A stretch of DNA of 64,000 nucleotides from Streptomyces sp. KMM 9044 (GTDB lineage Bacteria > Actinomycetota > Actinomycetes > Streptomycetales > Streptomycetaceae). Position numbers and translations under genes: made by a program. Shown here in pieces: positions 38,113 to 49,808 of this stretch; position 1 is the stretch's first letter; each line of letters begins with the position of its first letter. The DNA lies in assembly GCF_024701375.2 (NCBI RefSeq), contig NZ_CP113910.1, positions 3,224,001-3,288,000 of the forward strand, read 5' to 3'. The notes beneath the pieces are model-generated. The model did not search any database. It was given only the letters and a program-made list of their open reading frames with translations, and was not told the DNA's origin.

Positions 38113-39443
38113 CCGCCCAGGAGGTCCCCGAGGAGGTACGCGAGCGGCCGCCCGTGATCGAGCGCCGGCTGCACCCCGTCACGCCGCTCAGGCGGGCATG
38201 GGCGCCCGTCGCGGTCGTCATCGGGTGGGCGCTGCACGACCCGGACCAGGCACAGCGCCAGCTGACCCGGCTGACGACGACCACCCTGCTCATCGGCATC
38301 GGCGTCCTCATCCCGGCCGCCGCCCTCTACGGCTTCCTGACCTGGTGGTTCACCCACTTCGCGGTGACCGACAGCGAACTGCGCATCCGCACCGGTCTGC
38401 TGTTCCGGCGTACCGCGCACATCCGGCTGGAACGGATCCAGGCCATCGACGTCACCCAGCCGCTGCTCGCGCGGGTCGCGGGCGTGTCGAAGCTCAAACT
38501 CGACGTCGTCGGGACCGACAAGAAGGACGAACTGGCCTTCCTGGGGGCCGGGCACGCCCGCGCGCTGCGGGCCGAACTGCTCGCGCGGGCGGCCGGTTTC
38601 GCGCCCGAGACGGCGCACGAGGTGGGCGAGGCACCGTCCCGGCAGCTGTTGCGCGTGCCGCCCGGCGTCCTCGCCCTGTCCCTCGTGCTGACCGGCACGA
38701 CCTGGGTCTGGCTGATCGTCGCCGCCGTCGTGCTGCCGCCGCTGTGGATGGTCACCGACAGCCTGTGGACGATCCTCGCCACCGCCGTGCCACTGCTCGG
38801 CGCGGCGGGCGCCAGCAGCGTCGGCCGGTTCGTCTCCGAGTACGACTGGACGCTGGGCGAGTCGCCCGACGGGCTGCGCATCGACCACGGACTTCTCGAC
38901 CAGGCGCACGAGACGGTGCCGCCCGGGCGGGTGCAGACCGTGCGGATCGTGGAGCCGCTGCTGTGGCGGCGCCGGGGCTGGGTACGGGTGGAGCTCGACG
39001 TGGCGGGCTCGTCCAACTCCCTGCTGCTGCCGGTCGCCCCGCGCGAGATCGCCGAGTCCGTCGTCGCGCGGGTGCTGCCCGGCGTCGGTGTGCCGTCGCA
39101 CGTGGAGCTGTCCCGTCCGCCGCAGCGCGCGCGGTGGTGCGTGCCGGTGTGGTGGCGCGGCTACGGACTCGCCGTCACCGACACCGTGTTCGCCGCCCGG
39201 CACGGCCGGCTGACCCGGACCGTCGCCCTGGTGCCGCACGCCAAGGTGCAGAGCGTACGGCTGGTCCAGGGGCCCTGGCAGCGCGCCAGGGGCGTCGCGG
39301 ACGTCCATGTGGACACCGGGGCCAACAAGTCCGTGGTGGCCCGGCTCCGGGACGCCGGCGAGGCGGCGGAGCTGCTGCGGTCCCAGGCGGAGCGGTCCCG
39401 GACCGGCCGCCGGGACGCCCGCCCGGACCGGTGGATGGCCTGA
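38109..39443 (+). CDS. PH-domain (YdbT-like) membrane protein
   Basis: The 444-residue partner of the upstream YdbS-like gene has several membrane helices ([40 protein letters not shown]) and three DUF304/PH repeats ([60 protein letters not shown]). The YdbS-YdbT pair of Bacillus gives resistance to antimicrobial peptides of the SdpC type, so an envelope defence role is likely. The exact role here is inferred. GTG 38109 overlaps the previous stop. Confidence 0.9.
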   Translation: MTAQEVPEEVRERPPVIERRLHPVTPLRRAWAPVAVVIGWALHDPDQAQRQLTRLTTTTLLIGIGVLIPAAALYGFLTWWFTHFAVTDSELRIRTGLLFRRTAHIRLERIQAIDVTQPLLARVAGVSKLKLDVVGTDKKDELAFLGAGHARALRAELLARAAGFAPETAHEVGEAPSRQLLRVPPGVLALSLVLTGTTWVWLIVAAVVLPPLWMVTDSLWTILATAVPLLGAAGASSVGRFVSEYDWTLGESPDGLRIDHGLLDQAHETVPPGRVQTVRIVEPLLWRRRGWVRVELDVAGSSNSLLLPVAPREIAESVVARVLPGVGVPSHVELSRPPQRARWCVPVWWRGYGLAVTDTVFAARHGRLTRTVALVPHAKVQSVRLVQGPWQRARGVADVHVDTGANKSVVARLRDAGEAAELLRSQAERSRTGRRDARPDRWMA

Positions 39444-39487
39444 CCCGGCCACCGGGCGCTCGGGGCCCGTTCCGGACACGCGAACAG

Positions 39488-39530
39488 GCGAACGGGGTTC
39501 CGCACGTCTTCCGTGCGGAACCCCGTTCGC
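39488..39530. terminator. Strong bidirectional terminator (19-bp stem)
   Basis: A perfect 19-bp stem (GCGAACGGGGTTCCGCACG and its complement) with loop TCTTC lies between the convergent PH-domain gene and the coiled-coil membrane protein gene. Confidence 0.92.
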
Positions 39531-39567
39531 GTGGCCACGTTGCGCCGTGTACCCCCGCTGCCGTCCG

Positions 39568-41052
39568 TCAGGAGACCGCGCTGCGCAGCCCTTTCGTGCC
39601 ACCCTCGGTCTGCGCTCCGGCGCCGGTCTCCTCGGCTGCCGGCTCCGGCTCGTCGTGCGCCGTCAGGTCGATGACCTGGCCGACGCCCCGCGCGTCGTCG
39701 GCCGGCTCGGACTCCGGCTCGACCCGGGCCGCGTGGGAGGCCGGCGCCTCCTCCTCGGCCACGTCGGCGTCGCCCTCCACCTCCCTCTGTGTACCGAAGA
39801 AGTCGAAGGTGCCGTCGGACACCGGGCGCCGTACGGGCTCCGCCTGCGGTACCACCGCGACCGCGGTCGGCACGGTGAAGTGCCCGGAGGGCCTCCGTAC
39901 GGAACTGCCGGACGGGGTCGACGGGGCAGGAAGGGCAGGCTGTGCGGACTGAGCCGGCCGGGCCGACTGCTCGGGCGTGGTGCCGGTGTCCGGGCCGGGG
40001 GAGGCGGTCACGCTCCCGTGCTCGACGGCCGCCTCGGACTGCTCCTGGGCCTCGTCCTCCGGCGGCTGCTCCGGCTTCCTCGCCGTGGTGGGCCCGGGGC
40101 CGTCGCCCTCGGGGGTGCTGTCGCTCCGGGGGGCGACGGCGGTGCGACCGGACCGGGTGCCGTCCCCGGCCGATGCGGAGTCCCCCTCGGCGACGTGGAC
40201 GCCCTGAAGGGTGCCGACATCAGCCGGCGCCTCACCGGACGGCGGCTCCGCGGCCTCCGTGTCGGGGGTGTCGGGGGTGTCAGGCGTGGCATCGGCATCG
40301 GTGAAGGTGACGGTGACGTTCCCCGCGGGGCGGTCGTCGCCGGCTCCGTCCTCGTCGCCCTCACCGCGGCCGGCGAGCCGTGCCAGTGCCTCGTTGGCCC
40401 GCAGGAACAGCGTCGACCCCGCCGACGAGAAGGCGTGGGGAGCCGCGGGCCGGCCGGCCTCCTCACCGTCCGCGATCGGACCGGGCCCGGGCCCGGTCGT
40501 CGCCCCGCCCTCGGTTCCGGTCCCGGCCGCCGGCACGGTCGCCCTGGCGTCGGACTCGGCGGCCGACGGTCCCGCCGTCAACGCGCGGGCCGGAACCGCC
40601 GCCTCGATCTCGAGCATCCGGCGCTCCTCCAGGACGGTCGCCCGGTCGGCCTCCGCCGCGGCGTACCGCCTGAGCAGTGCCGCGTGCTCGTTGCGCAGCC
40701 CGGCAAGCTCCGTGCGCTTGGCGCGCAGCCGCTGCTCCAGCTTGACGCGCAGCTCTCGCGACTCGTCGAGGTCGGACTCCAGTTCGGCGACCCGTTCCTC
40801 GAAACGCCACTCGTCACTGGCACGCGCGCGCGTGAGTTCGGCGACCTGCTTGCCGGCCTGGGCGTCCCAGTGCCGCATCACGACCGCACCGAGGACCGCC
40901 GTGGCCGCCGCCGCGACGGCCAGGAGGCGAAGCGTCATCGGTTGTGTGAACCCCCAGGGCCCCAGGGCGCAGACGAGCGAGACGCCGGCGATCGCCGACG
41001 GGGGCAACATCCTGTGCAGGGGCGGGGAATGGCGGTGACGTCCACGTGACAT
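39568..41052 (-). CDS. Membrane protein with coiled coil and acidic low-complexity tail
   Basis: 494 residues from ATG 41052 ([15 protein letters not shown]). Two N-terminal hydrophobic helices ([37 protein letters not shown]) are followed by a coiled coil of about 90 residues ([40 protein letters not shown]). A long Asp/Glu/Pro/Ser-rich disordered region follows and near the end [11 protein letters not shown]. It lacks recognisable catalytic motifs. The design resembles cytoskeletal or division-associated scaffold proteins, but no function can be claimed. Confidence 0.8.
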   Translation of the reverse strand: MSRGRHRHSPPLHRMLPPSAIAGVSLVCALGPWGFTQPMTLRLLAVAAAATAVLGAVVMRHWDAQAGKQVAELTRARASDEWRFEERVAELESDLDESRELRVKLEQRLRAKRTELAGLRNEHAALLRRYAAAEADRATVLEERRMLEIEAAVPARALTAGPSAAESDARATVPAAGTGTEGGATTGPGPGPIADGEEAGRPAAPHAFSSAGSTLFLRANEALARLAGRGEGDEDGAGDDRPAGNVTVTFTDADATPDTPDTPDTEAAEPPSGEAPADVGTLQGVHVAEGDSASAGDGTRSGRTAVAPRSDSTPEGDGPGPTTARKPEQPPEDEAQEQSEAAVEHGSVTASPGPDTGTTPEQSARPAQSAQPALPAPSTPSGSSVRRPSGHFTVPTAVAVVPQAEPVRRPVSDGTFDFFGTQREVEGDADVAEEEAPASHAARVEPESEPADDARGVGQVIDLTAHDEPEPAAEETGAGAQTEGGTKGLRSAVS

Positions 41053-41529
41053 GGCCAGAAACTTACCGCGCGTGGACGAATGATGGAGCCCCGCCCCATA
41101 AAACAAAGCCACACCGGGGCTTTCACAGGACATCGGGGAACTCCACCGAACCGTGAATGGACCCACGCCACAATTACCAAGATCGTTTTCGGGCGGGAGA
41201 CCGGTCCAGTGCGCCCCGACCCGCCCCGGGCCCGGCACGCACCGCTCTTCCGCCCTACGCCGGCCCTCCTCGGGCTTCCGCCCGGAAACCCTGCTGCCGG
41301 GTGAGGAAGTCTCACCGGAGTCGTATCCCGAGGCGCCCGAATCTCCGCACCGCTTTCCGGGACGGCCGGCGAGATCCCGACGCACCCGCCACCCGTCTCG
41401 CCCTTGCCGGAAATACCGGGCCGCGCCCCGGGCTCCTGGATCGGGACACAGGACCCCCCGGAGCCGGCTTCCGTCCGTGCCCCCTGATCCAGGTACTCCC
41501 CGGCCCCACCCAACACCTAGGCTGAACAT
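41053..41529. promoter_or_regulatory. Divergent region upstream of folP
   Basis: 477 bp between two divergent genes with no gene of clear codon bias. A relatively A+T-rich block (41070-41200) contains TAAAACAAAGCC and CACAATTACCAAGATCG, a likely promoter zone for the minus-strand gene. The rest is G+C-rich. CCTAGGCTGAACATATG precedes folP and holds a possible -10 (TAGGCT) 8 bp before its ATG. Confidence 0.5.
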
Positions 41530-42453
41530 ATGAGCAACAGCAGCGGACACCTCCACGTCTCGGGCCTCCCCCACTGGGACCGCTGCGCGGTCATGGGCGT
41601 CGTGAACGTGACGCCCGACTCCTTCTCCGACGGTGGCCGCTGGTTCGACACGACGACCGCCGTCAAGCACGGTCTCGACCTGGTCGCCCAGGGCGCCGAC
41701 CTGATCGACGTCGGCGGTGAGTCCACCCGCCCCGGTGCCACGCGTGTCGACGAGACCGAGGAACTCAAACGCGTCATCCCCGTGGTCCGGGGCCTCACCT
41801 CCGAGGGCGTCACGATCTCCGTCGACACCATGCGCGCCTCCGTCGCGGAGCAGTCCCTCGCGGCGGGCGCCGCGCTCGTCAACGACGTGAGCGGCGGTCT
41901 CTCCGACCCCGGCATGATCCCCCTGGTCGCCGACGCCGGCGCCCCCTTCGTCGTCATGCACTGGCGCGGCCTGCTGGAGGGCGGCAACGTGAAGGGCACC
42001 TACGACGACGTCGTCACCGAGGTCGTCGACGAACTCCGCGCGCGCGTGAACGCCGTGCTGGCGGGCGGCATCGCCCCCGACCGCGTGATCGTCGACCCCG
42101 GGCTCGGCTTCTCCAAGAGCGCCGACCACGACCTCGCCCTCCTCGCCCGTCTCGACCGCCTCCGAGCGCTCGGCCACCCGCTGCTCGTCGCCGCGTCCCG
42201 CAAGAGGTTCCTCGGCCACGTCCTGGCCGGCCCCGACGGCGCGCCCCCGCCTGCCCGGGAACGCGACGCGGCCACCGCCGCCGTCTCCGCCCTCGCCGCC
42301 CGGGGCGGCGCCTGGGCGGTCCGCGTGCACGAAGTGCGCGCCACAGCGGACGCCGTACGCGTCGCCCGCGCCGTCCAACTGGCCCGTACCCCGGACGGCA
42401 CGCCCTCCGTACACGGCGCACACGGCGCACACGGCGCAGAGGGGATCCGGTGA
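41530..42453 (+). CDS. folP: Dihydropteroate synthase
   Basis: FolP joins p-aminobenzoate to hydroxymethyl-dihydropterin diphosphate. The 307-residue TIM barrel has the two DHPS signatures (VMGVVNVTPDSFSDGGRW; LIDVGGESTRPGA), DPGLGFSKSADHD and the C-terminal AASRKRFLG plus RVHEV. The last residues are a HGA triplet repeat from a 9-bp DNA repeat (42411-42437). GTGA overlap couples it to the next gene. It heads the folate operon. Confidence 0.97.
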   Translation: MSNSSGHLHVSGLPHWDRCAVMGVVNVTPDSFSDGGRWFDTTTAVKHGLDLVAQGADLIDVGGESTRPGATRVDETEELKRVIPVVRGLTSEGVTISVDTMRASVAEQSLAAGAALVNDVSGGLSDPGMIPLVADAGAPFVVMHWRGLLEGGNVKGTYDDVVTEVVDELRARVNAVLAGGIAPDRVIVDPGLGFSKSADHDLALLARLDRLRALGHPLLVAASRKRFLGHVLAGPDGAPPPARERDAATAAVSALAARGGAWAVRVHEVRATADAVRVARAVQLARTPDGTPSVHGAHGAHGAEGIR

Positions 42454-42980
42454 GCGCCCCGCACACCGATGTCGAGCAGGTCGAAGCCACCAACGCCGCC
42501 TTCTACGAGGCGCTCGAGCAGAGCGACTTCGAAAAGGTCGCGTCTCTCTGGCTGACCCCGGCCGGCCTGGGCATCGACGAGACCTACCACGACCCGGCGG
42601 ACGCCGGAGTGATCTCCTGCGTGCACCCCGGCTGGCCGGTGCTCACGGGACGCGGCGAGGTGCTCCGGTCCTACGCCCTGATCATGGCGAACACCGACTA
42701 CATCCAGTTCTTCCTCACCGATGTGCACGTCTCCGTCACCGGCGACACCGCTGTCGTGACCTGCACCGAGAACATCCTCAGCGGCGGCCCCGCCCCGGAG
42801 GCCGGCGAGGAGCTCGGCCCCCTGCTCGGCCAGCTGATCGTCGCCACCAACGTGTACCGGCGCACCCCCGAGGGCTGGAAGCTCTGGTCCCACCACGCCT
42901 CCCCCGTCCTCGCCGAGAACGCCGAGAACGCCGAGAACGCCGACTCCGAGGCCCCCGACGACACCGGGGCCCCTTCCTGA
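42450..42980 (+). CDS. NTF2/SnoaL-like protein in the folate operon
   Basis: This 176-residue protein has the NTF2-like alpha+beta cone pattern: NAAFYEALEQSDFEKVASLW near the start, GWPVLTGRGEVLRSYALIM, QFFLTDVHVSVTGDTAVVTC and NVYRRTPEGWKLWSHHAS. The C-terminus has ENAENAENA from a 9-bp DNA repeat. It is coupled to folP by a 4-bp overlap. Its role is unknown; position suggests a link to pterin metabolism. Confidence 0.88.
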   Translation: MSAPHTDVEQVEATNAAFYEALEQSDFEKVASLWLTPAGLGIDETYHDPADAGVISCVHPGWPVLTGRGEVLRSYALIMANTDYIQFFLTDVHVSVTGDTAVVTCTENILSGGPAPEAGEELGPLLGQLIVATNVYRRTPEGWKLWSHHASPVLAENAENAENADSEAPDDTGAPS

Positions 42981-43251
42981 GCGAGCGGGCCGGCGGCGGA
43001 CCCCGCTCTTTCGTCCCGCACCCGAAGAACGGTTGGCATCACCTCCGTGCGGGTAGGGGCCGCACCGCCACCTGTCCGTGGGCCCCGGGCCCTCACGGGG
43101 AGGACGCACGGGGAAACCTCCCGGCACGGGCCGGGCCCGCCCACCTCGGGACCAGCCCGGCCGGCGCCCGCGGGTAGATTCGACCGGGGCAGGGGTGCCG
43201 CCCGCACACGGCACCGACCGGCCGGACCGACGACTGCAGGAGTGGATTGGT

Positions 43252-43611
43252 GTGGATCGTGTCGCGCTGCACGGCCTGAAGGCCCGTGGGCACCACGGTG
43301 TGTTCCCCAAGGAACGCGAGGAAGGCCAGACCTTCGTCGTGGACCTGGTCCTCGGCCTGGACATCCGGCCGGCCGCGGCCCACGACGACCTGACGAAGAC
43401 CGTGCACTACGGCATCGTGGCGGAGGAGGTCGTGGCGGTCGTCCAGGGCGAGCCCGTCGACCTCATCGAGACGCTCGCCGAGCGCATCGCACAGGTCTGC
43501 CTCAAGCACGACGTGGTCCAGGAGGCCGAGGTCCGCGTCCACAAGCCGGACGCGCCGATCACCGTGCCCTTCGACGACGTGACCATCACCATCATCCGGA
43601 GCCGCGCATGA
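43252..43611 (+). CDS. folB: Dihydroneopterin aldolase
   Basis: FolB cleaves dihydroneopterin to 6-hydroxymethyl-dihydropterin. The 119-residue protein has the family marks GLKARGHHGVFPKEREEGQ, YGIVAEEVVAVV and ETLAERIAQVCL. GTG at 43252 was chosen because AGGAG precedes it and residues MDRVALHG match the usual start. Its end overlaps folK (ATGA). It is separated from the NTF2-like gene by 271 bp. Confidence 0.96.
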   Translation: MDRVALHGLKARGHHGVFPKEREEGQTFVVDLVLGLDIRPAAAHDDLTKTVHYGIVAEEVVAVVQGEPVDLIETLAERIAQVCLKHDVVQEAEVRVHKPDAPITVPFDDVTITIIRSRA

Positions 43612-44219
43612 CCAGGCCGTCCACCCGGGGCCACACCGACCCGACCGTCCAGCCCGTCCCCGCCTCCGTGGTCGAGCGGGTCGACGCCGCCGACACCACC
43701 CTGCACAACCCGAAGCGGGCCGTCGTCTCCCTGGGCGCCAACCTCGGCAACCGGCTGGAAACCCTCCAGGGGGCCGTCGACGCCCTCGAGGACACCCCCG
43801 GCGTCCGGGTCAAGGCTGTCTCGCCCGTGTACGAGACGGAGCCGTGGGGCGTCGAGCCCGGCAGCCAGCCCTCCTACTTCAACGCGGTCGTGGTCCTCAA
43901 GACCACCCTGCCCCCGTCCTCCCTGCTGGAGCGGGCCCACGCGGTCGAGGAGGCCTTCCACCGGGTGCGCGACGAGCGCTGGGGCCCGCGCACCCTGGAC
44001 GTGGACATCGTCTCCTACGCGGACCTCCTCTCCGACGACCCGCAGCTGACCCTCCCCCACCCCCGCGCCCACGAACGCGCCTTCGTGCTGGTCCCCTGGC
44101 ACGACGTCGCCCCGGAGGCCGAGCTCCCCGGGCGCGGCCCCGTCGCCGCCCTGCTCGCCGCGGTCGCCCACGAGGGCGTCACGCCCCGCGGCGACCTGGA
44201 ACTCCGGCTGCCCGAGTAG
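43608..44219 (+). CDS. folK: 6-hydroxymethyl-7,8-dihydropterin pyrophosphokinase
   Basis: FolK transfers pyrophosphate from ATP to hydroxymethyl-dihydropterin. The 203-residue protein has the expected blocks: VVSLGANLGNRLETLQGAVD, SPVYETEPWG, YFNAVVVLKT and the signature RWGPRTLDVDIVSY, then LPHPRAHERAFVLVPW. It has a roughly 35-residue N-terminal extension before the domain. It is coupled to folB. Confidence 0.97.
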   Translation: MTRPSTRGHTDPTVQPVPASVVERVDAADTTLHNPKRAVVSLGANLGNRLETLQGAVDALEDTPGVRVKAVSPVYETEPWGVEPGSQPSYFNAVVVLKTTLPPSSLLERAHAVEEAFHRVRDERWGPRTLDVDIVSYADLLSDDPQLTLPHPRAHERAFVLVPWHDVAPEAELPGRGPVAALLAAVAHEGVTPRGDLELRLPE

Positions 44220-44276
44220 CCGTTAAGGTCGACAGGACCGCACACCGGGGGAACCGAAGGGACACCGAGGGACACC

Positions 44277-44768
44277 GTGAGAGAGCTGCGCATCAGGGTG
44301 CTGGCCGGCGTCTTCGTCGTGGCCGGGATCCTGTCCTGGGCCGGCGCCCGCCTCTGGAACTCCCTCGGCACCCTGCCGAGCGTCCCGCTGGCGGCGCCCG
44401 TCGTCCTCGCCCTGATCGCCGTGGTCCTCACGGCCACGGCGCTCTCCCTGCGCGCCCGCCTCAAGGACCAGCGCGAGCGCCGCCCCGACGCCAAGGGCGT
44501 CGACCCGATGATGGCGGCCCGCGCGGTCGTCTTCGGCCAGGCCAGTGCCCTGGTCGCGGCTCTCGTCGCCGGGATGTACGGCGGTACGGGCGCCTTCCTC
44601 CTGGAGTCCCTCGACGTCCCCGCCCGCCGCGACCAGGCCGTCTACGCCGGCTTCTCGGTCCTGGCGGGAATCGCCGTCATAGCGGCGGCCATCTTCCTGG
44701 AGCGCGTCTGCAAGCTCCCGGAGGACGACGAGGACCACAACGGCAGGGGCACGGCCCCGGCCGCCTGA
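44277..44768 (+). CDS. DUF3180 membrane protein
   Basis: 163 residues with four predicted membrane helices (VLAGVFVVAGILSWAGARLW; LAAPVVLALIAVVLTATALS; AVVFGQASALVAALVAGMYG; YAGFSVLAGIAVIAAAIFLE) and a loop ARLKDQRERRPDAKGVDPM. This is the DUF3180 protein that follows folK in actinobacteria. GTG start at 44277 after ACCGAGGG. Function unknown. Confidence 0.9.
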   Translation: MRELRIRVLAGVFVVAGILSWAGARLWNSLGTLPSVPLAAPVVLALIAVVLTATALSLRARLKDQRERRPDAKGVDPMMAARAVVFGQASALVAALVAGMYGGTGAFLLESLDVPARRDQAVYAGFSVLAGIAVIAAAIFLERVCKLPEDDEDHNGRGTAPAA

Positions 44769-44786
44769 CGCCCGCCGGGCGCGCCC

Positions 44787-45392
44787 TCAGCGCGCCATGA
44801 TCAGGCTCATCGCCTCGTTGCGCGTCGCCGCGTCCCGCAGCTGCCCGCGCACGGCCGACGTGAGGGTCTTCGCGCCGGGCTTGCGGATGCCCCGCATCGA
44901 CATGCACATGTGCTCGCACTCGACCACCACGATCACCCCGCGCGGCTCCAGAATCTCCATCAGGGAGTCCGCGATCTGGGTGGTGAGTCGTTCCTGCACC
45001 TGCGGGCGCCGGGCGTAGACGTCCACGAGCCGGGCCAGCTTGGACAACCCCGTGATCTTTCCGCTGGTGGCCGGGATGTAGCCGACGTGGGCCACCCCGC
45101 GGAACGGCACCAGATGGTGCTCACAGGTCGAGTACACCTCGATGTCCTTCACGAGCACCATCTCGTCGTGGCCGAGGTCGAACGTCGTGGTCAGCACGTC
45201 CTCGGCCTTCTGCCGCAGACCCGCGAATATCTCCTGGTACGCCCGTGCCACCCGGCCCGGCGTCTCCCGCAGGCCCTCCCGGTCGGGGTCCTCGCCGACC
45301 GCGATCAGCAGTTCGCGTATGGCGTTCTCTGCGCGCTTCTCGTCGAACTCGCCGATCGTGGCATCGCCGTCCAGCGTCACCGGGTCGGTCAT
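44787..45392 (-). CDS. folE: GTP cyclohydrolase I
   Basis: FolE makes dihydroneopterin triphosphate from GTP. The 201-residue protein has zinc ligands in [10 protein letters not shown] and [12 protein letters not shown], and the signature [23 protein letters not shown] at 45392 ([20 protein letters not shown]). It converges with the DUF3180 gene, with only 18 bp between stops. It has its own promoter downstream of the ftsH terminator. Confidence 0.97.
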   Translation of the reverse strand: MTDPVTLDGDATIGEFDEKRAENAIRELLIAVGEDPDREGLRETPGRVARAYQEIFAGLRQKAEDVLTTTFDLGHDEMVLVKDIEVYSTCEHHLVPFRGVAHVGYIPATSGKITGLSKLARLVDVYARRPQVQERLTTQIADSLMEILEPRGVIVVVECEHMCMSMRGIRKPGAKTLTSAVRGQLRDAATRNEAMSLIMAR

Positions 45393-45461
45393 GGGGTGCC
45401 TCGTTCCTGTGCCTGCGCGCGTGTCGGACCTGACGCACACGCTCTCCACTTGCGGGTACAC

Positions 45462-45500
45462 AAAAATGCGCGCCCCCCAGGCTAGAACCAGGGGGGCGCG
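45462..45500 (-). terminator. ftsH intrinsic terminator with U-tract
   Basis: A perfect 10-bp CGCGCCCCCC/GGGGGGCGCG stem with a 12-nt loop is followed on the minus strand by ATTTTTG. It lies 41 bp after the ftsH stop and isolates folE. Confidence 0.88.
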
Positions 45501-45540
45501 ACATCCATTCCGGGCCCGGTGGGGCCGCCGGGAGAGCCGG

Positions 45541-47580
<2,040 letters not shown>

Positions 47581-47767
47581 CCATACGGAGCGGTGTCGCC
47601 CCGTCCCTCCTGCCATAGTGAGTTTGATAAAGGCTGTTCTTCGGACGGTACCCCAGCATTGCCCCCGGAAGCTGCGTGGGACTGCCGGCGAACGCGTCCA
47701 CGCATGCTCCAACGGCGCGGAGGCCGCCGGGGTTCCCGATCACATACGGCACCCCGGCCCCGGTGTC

Positions 47768-48328
47768 TCAACCGCCGTAGACGTGGGGCGCGAGCGTACC
47801 GACGAAGGGGAGGTTGCGGTACTTCTCGGCGTAGTCGAGGCCGTAGCCGACGACGAACTCGTTGGGGATGTCGAAGCCGACCCATTCCACATCGATGTTG
47901 ACCTTCGCGGCCTCGGGCTTGCGCAGCAGCGTGCACACCTTGAGGGAGGCGGGCTCACGCGAGCCGAGGTTGGAGATCAGCCACGACAGGGTCAGGCCGG
48001 AGTCGATGATGTCCTCGACGATCAGGACGTGCTTGCCCTTGATGTCGGTGTCGAGGTCCTTGAGGATCCGTACCACACCGGAGGACTGGGTACCCGCCCC
48101 GTACGAGGATACGGCCATCCAGTCCATCGTGAGGGGGGTGGACAGCGCCCGGGCGAGGTCGGCCATGACCATCACCGCGCCCTTGAGTACGCCGACGATC
48201 AGCAGTTCCTTGTCCGCGTACTCCGCGTCGATCTTCGCGGCCAGCTCAGCCAGCTTGGCGTCGATCTCTTCCTTGGTGATGAGCACCTTCTCGAGGTCGG
48301 CACCCATGTCTTTCGCGTCCACCCGCAT
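47768..48328 (-). CDS. hpt: Hypoxanthine phosphoribosyltransferase
   Basis: Hpt salvages hypoxanthine and guanine with PRPP. The 186-residue protein has the PRPP motif [15 protein letters not shown] and the start [19 protein letters not shown] with the loop [14 protein letters not shown] at 48328 ([14 protein letters not shown]) is preferred over upstream GTGs. It lies 61 bp after tilS in the conserved tilS-hpt-ftsH order. Confidence 0.96.
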   Translation of the reverse strand: MRVDAKDMGADLEKVLITKEEIDAKLAELAAKIDAEYADKELLIVGVLKGAVMVMADLARALSTPLTMDWMAVSSYGAGTQSSGVVRILKDLDTDIKGKHVLIVEDIIDSGLTLSWLISNLGSREPASLKVCTLLRKPEAAKVNIDVEWVGFDIPNEFVVGYGLDYAEKYRNLPFVGTLAPHVYGG

Positions 48329-48389
48329 CACTTTCGGTCGTCCCACCGGCTGTCTCGTACCGTCCGCGGCTCTGCCGAGGATACGTTTT

Positions 48390-49520
48390 TCAGCCTTGCC
48401 GAATCACCAGTCTGCCACCCTGGCGACGGGCCACGACCCGGCCGGGGAGATTGATGGCCCCCTGGCCGCGCCAGCCGGTGATCAGCCGGTCGACCTCCTC
48501 GATGTGCCGGGCGAACAGCGAACCGGCCGGAGCCCCCGCGTCGATGGCCGCGCGGCGCAGTACACGGCGGCGCACCGCGGGCGGGAGGGCGTGGAGTCCG
48601 GCACACTCCAGACGGCCGTCGGCGTCGCGGACACCGGCCCCGGCGCGGCCGGCCCAGGCGTCGAGGGCGTCGGCGTCGTCGCGGGAGAGCTGGGCCGTCC
48701 GGGCGAGTGCCTCGATGACGCCTTTGCCGAGGGCCTTCTCCAGGGCGGGCAGGCCTTCGTGACGGAGCCGGGATCGGGTGTAGGCGGGATCGGTGTTGTG
48801 CGGGTCGTCCCAGACGGGGAGGGACTGGGCCATGCAGGCCTTGCGGGCGGTCTGCCGGTCGAGCCGGAGGAAGGGCCTGCGGTAGCGGCCGGCGGTCCCC
48901 GAGACCGCGGCCATTCCGGACAGGGAGCGGATGCCGGAGCCGCGGGCGAGCCCCAGCAGGACGGTCTCGGCCTGGTCGTCGCGGGTGTGGCCGAGCAGGA
49001 CGGCGGCTGCCCCGTGCCGTTCGGCGGCGGCGTCGAGGGCGGCGTAGCGGGCGGCGCGGGCGGCGGCCTCGGGTCCGCCCTCGCGGCCGACGGTGACGGC
49101 GACGGACTCGACGGGGCCGAGGCCGAGGCCGCGCAGGCGCAGGGTCACCTCGGCGGCGCGCAGGTCGGAGCCGGCCTGGAGGCCGTGGTCGACGGTGACG
49201 CCGCCGGCGCGCACACCGAGGCGGGGGGCTTCGAAGGCGAGGGCGGAGGCGAGCGCCATGGAGTCGGCGCCGCCGGAGCAGGCCACGAGTACGAGCGGGG
49301 AGGGTTCACGCTCGTGCGGGGCCCCGGGGATGCGGCCGGAACCGGCGGGGTCGGCGGGGTCGGCGGGGTCGGCGGGGTCGGCGGGGTCGGCGGGGGTCCG
49401 ATCGTGTTCGCCGGAGTTCCGGTTGTGTTCGCCGGAGTTTCGGTCGTGTTCGCCGAGGATGTCGTGGAGTACGCGGCGGACCGCCAGGCGTATCGCCGCG
49501 ACCGCAGGATGGGGACCCAT
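48390..49520 (-). CDS. tilS: tRNA(Ile)-lysidine synthase with repeat insertion
   Basis: TilS makes lysidine at the anticodon wobble of tRNA-Ile2 so it reads AUA. The 376-residue protein has the PP-loop ATP motif [14 protein letters not shown] near residue 80, [20 protein letters not shown] and the C-terminal TilS substrate domain. Between the first helix and the PP-loop sits a 40-residue low-complexity insertion (EHDRNSG-type heptads, then PAD triplets) encoded by tandem DNA repeats. ATG at 49520. Confidence 0.95.
   Translation of the reverse strand: MGPHPAVAAIRLAVRRVLHDILGEHDRNSGEHNRNSGEHDRTPADPADPADPADPADPAGSGRIPGAPHEREPSPLVLVACSGGADSMALASALAFEAPRLGVRAGGVTVDHGLQAGSDLRAAEVTLRLRGLGLGPVESVAVTVGREGGPEAAARAARYAALDAAAERHGAAAVLLGHTRDDQAETVLLGLARGSGIRSLSGMAAVSGTAGRYRRPFLRLDRQTARKACMAQSLPVWDDPHNTDPAYTRSRLRHEGLPALEKALGKGVIEALARTAQLSRDDADALDAWAGRAGAGVRDADGRLECAGLHALPPAVRRRVLRRAAIDAGAPAGSLFARHIEEVDRLITGWRGQGAINLPGRVVARRQGGRLVIRQG
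49344..49455. repeat. 9-bp and 21-bp tandem repeats in tilS
   Basis: Five perfect copies of GGCGGGGTC (49344-49388) and about 2.7 copies of a 21-bp unit containing GTGTTCGCCGGAGTT (49400-49455). Both are multiples of 3 bp, so copy change keeps the tilS frame. Confidence 0.92.
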
Positions 49521-49808
49521 GTCCGGTTCCCTTCATGAAGTTTTCGGGGGGGGGTGAGCCCGGGATCGGTCACTCAAAGTGTGTAGATGGTGACAGGATC
49601 CGGGCGTTCCCCGAGCATTGCACGCCTACTCTTCGCTCACGGTCCCTCGGACGGGTGATTGAGGACCCGTCCGACTGCCGTACACCGGATTCTCCTCATG
49701 CCCCCGCAGTCCGGTTCCCGGGCCGTCGCGCCGTCCTGTTCCCCGCGCGGCGCACGCCGGGCGTTCGGATGCACAAGCGGCGCACGCCGCGACGCGTGTC
49801 CAGGCCGT
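49521..49808. other. Gap upstream of tilS
   Basis: 288 bp containing a run of nine G (49546-49554) just upstream of the tilS start region, the tilS promoter zone and the 3' flank of the zincin gene. No gene is visible. Confidence 0.5.

Noticed and set aside
49344..49455. Short regular repeats resembling a CRISPR array
   Set aside because: The units are 9 and 21 bp, directly adjacent without spacers, and in frame within tilS.
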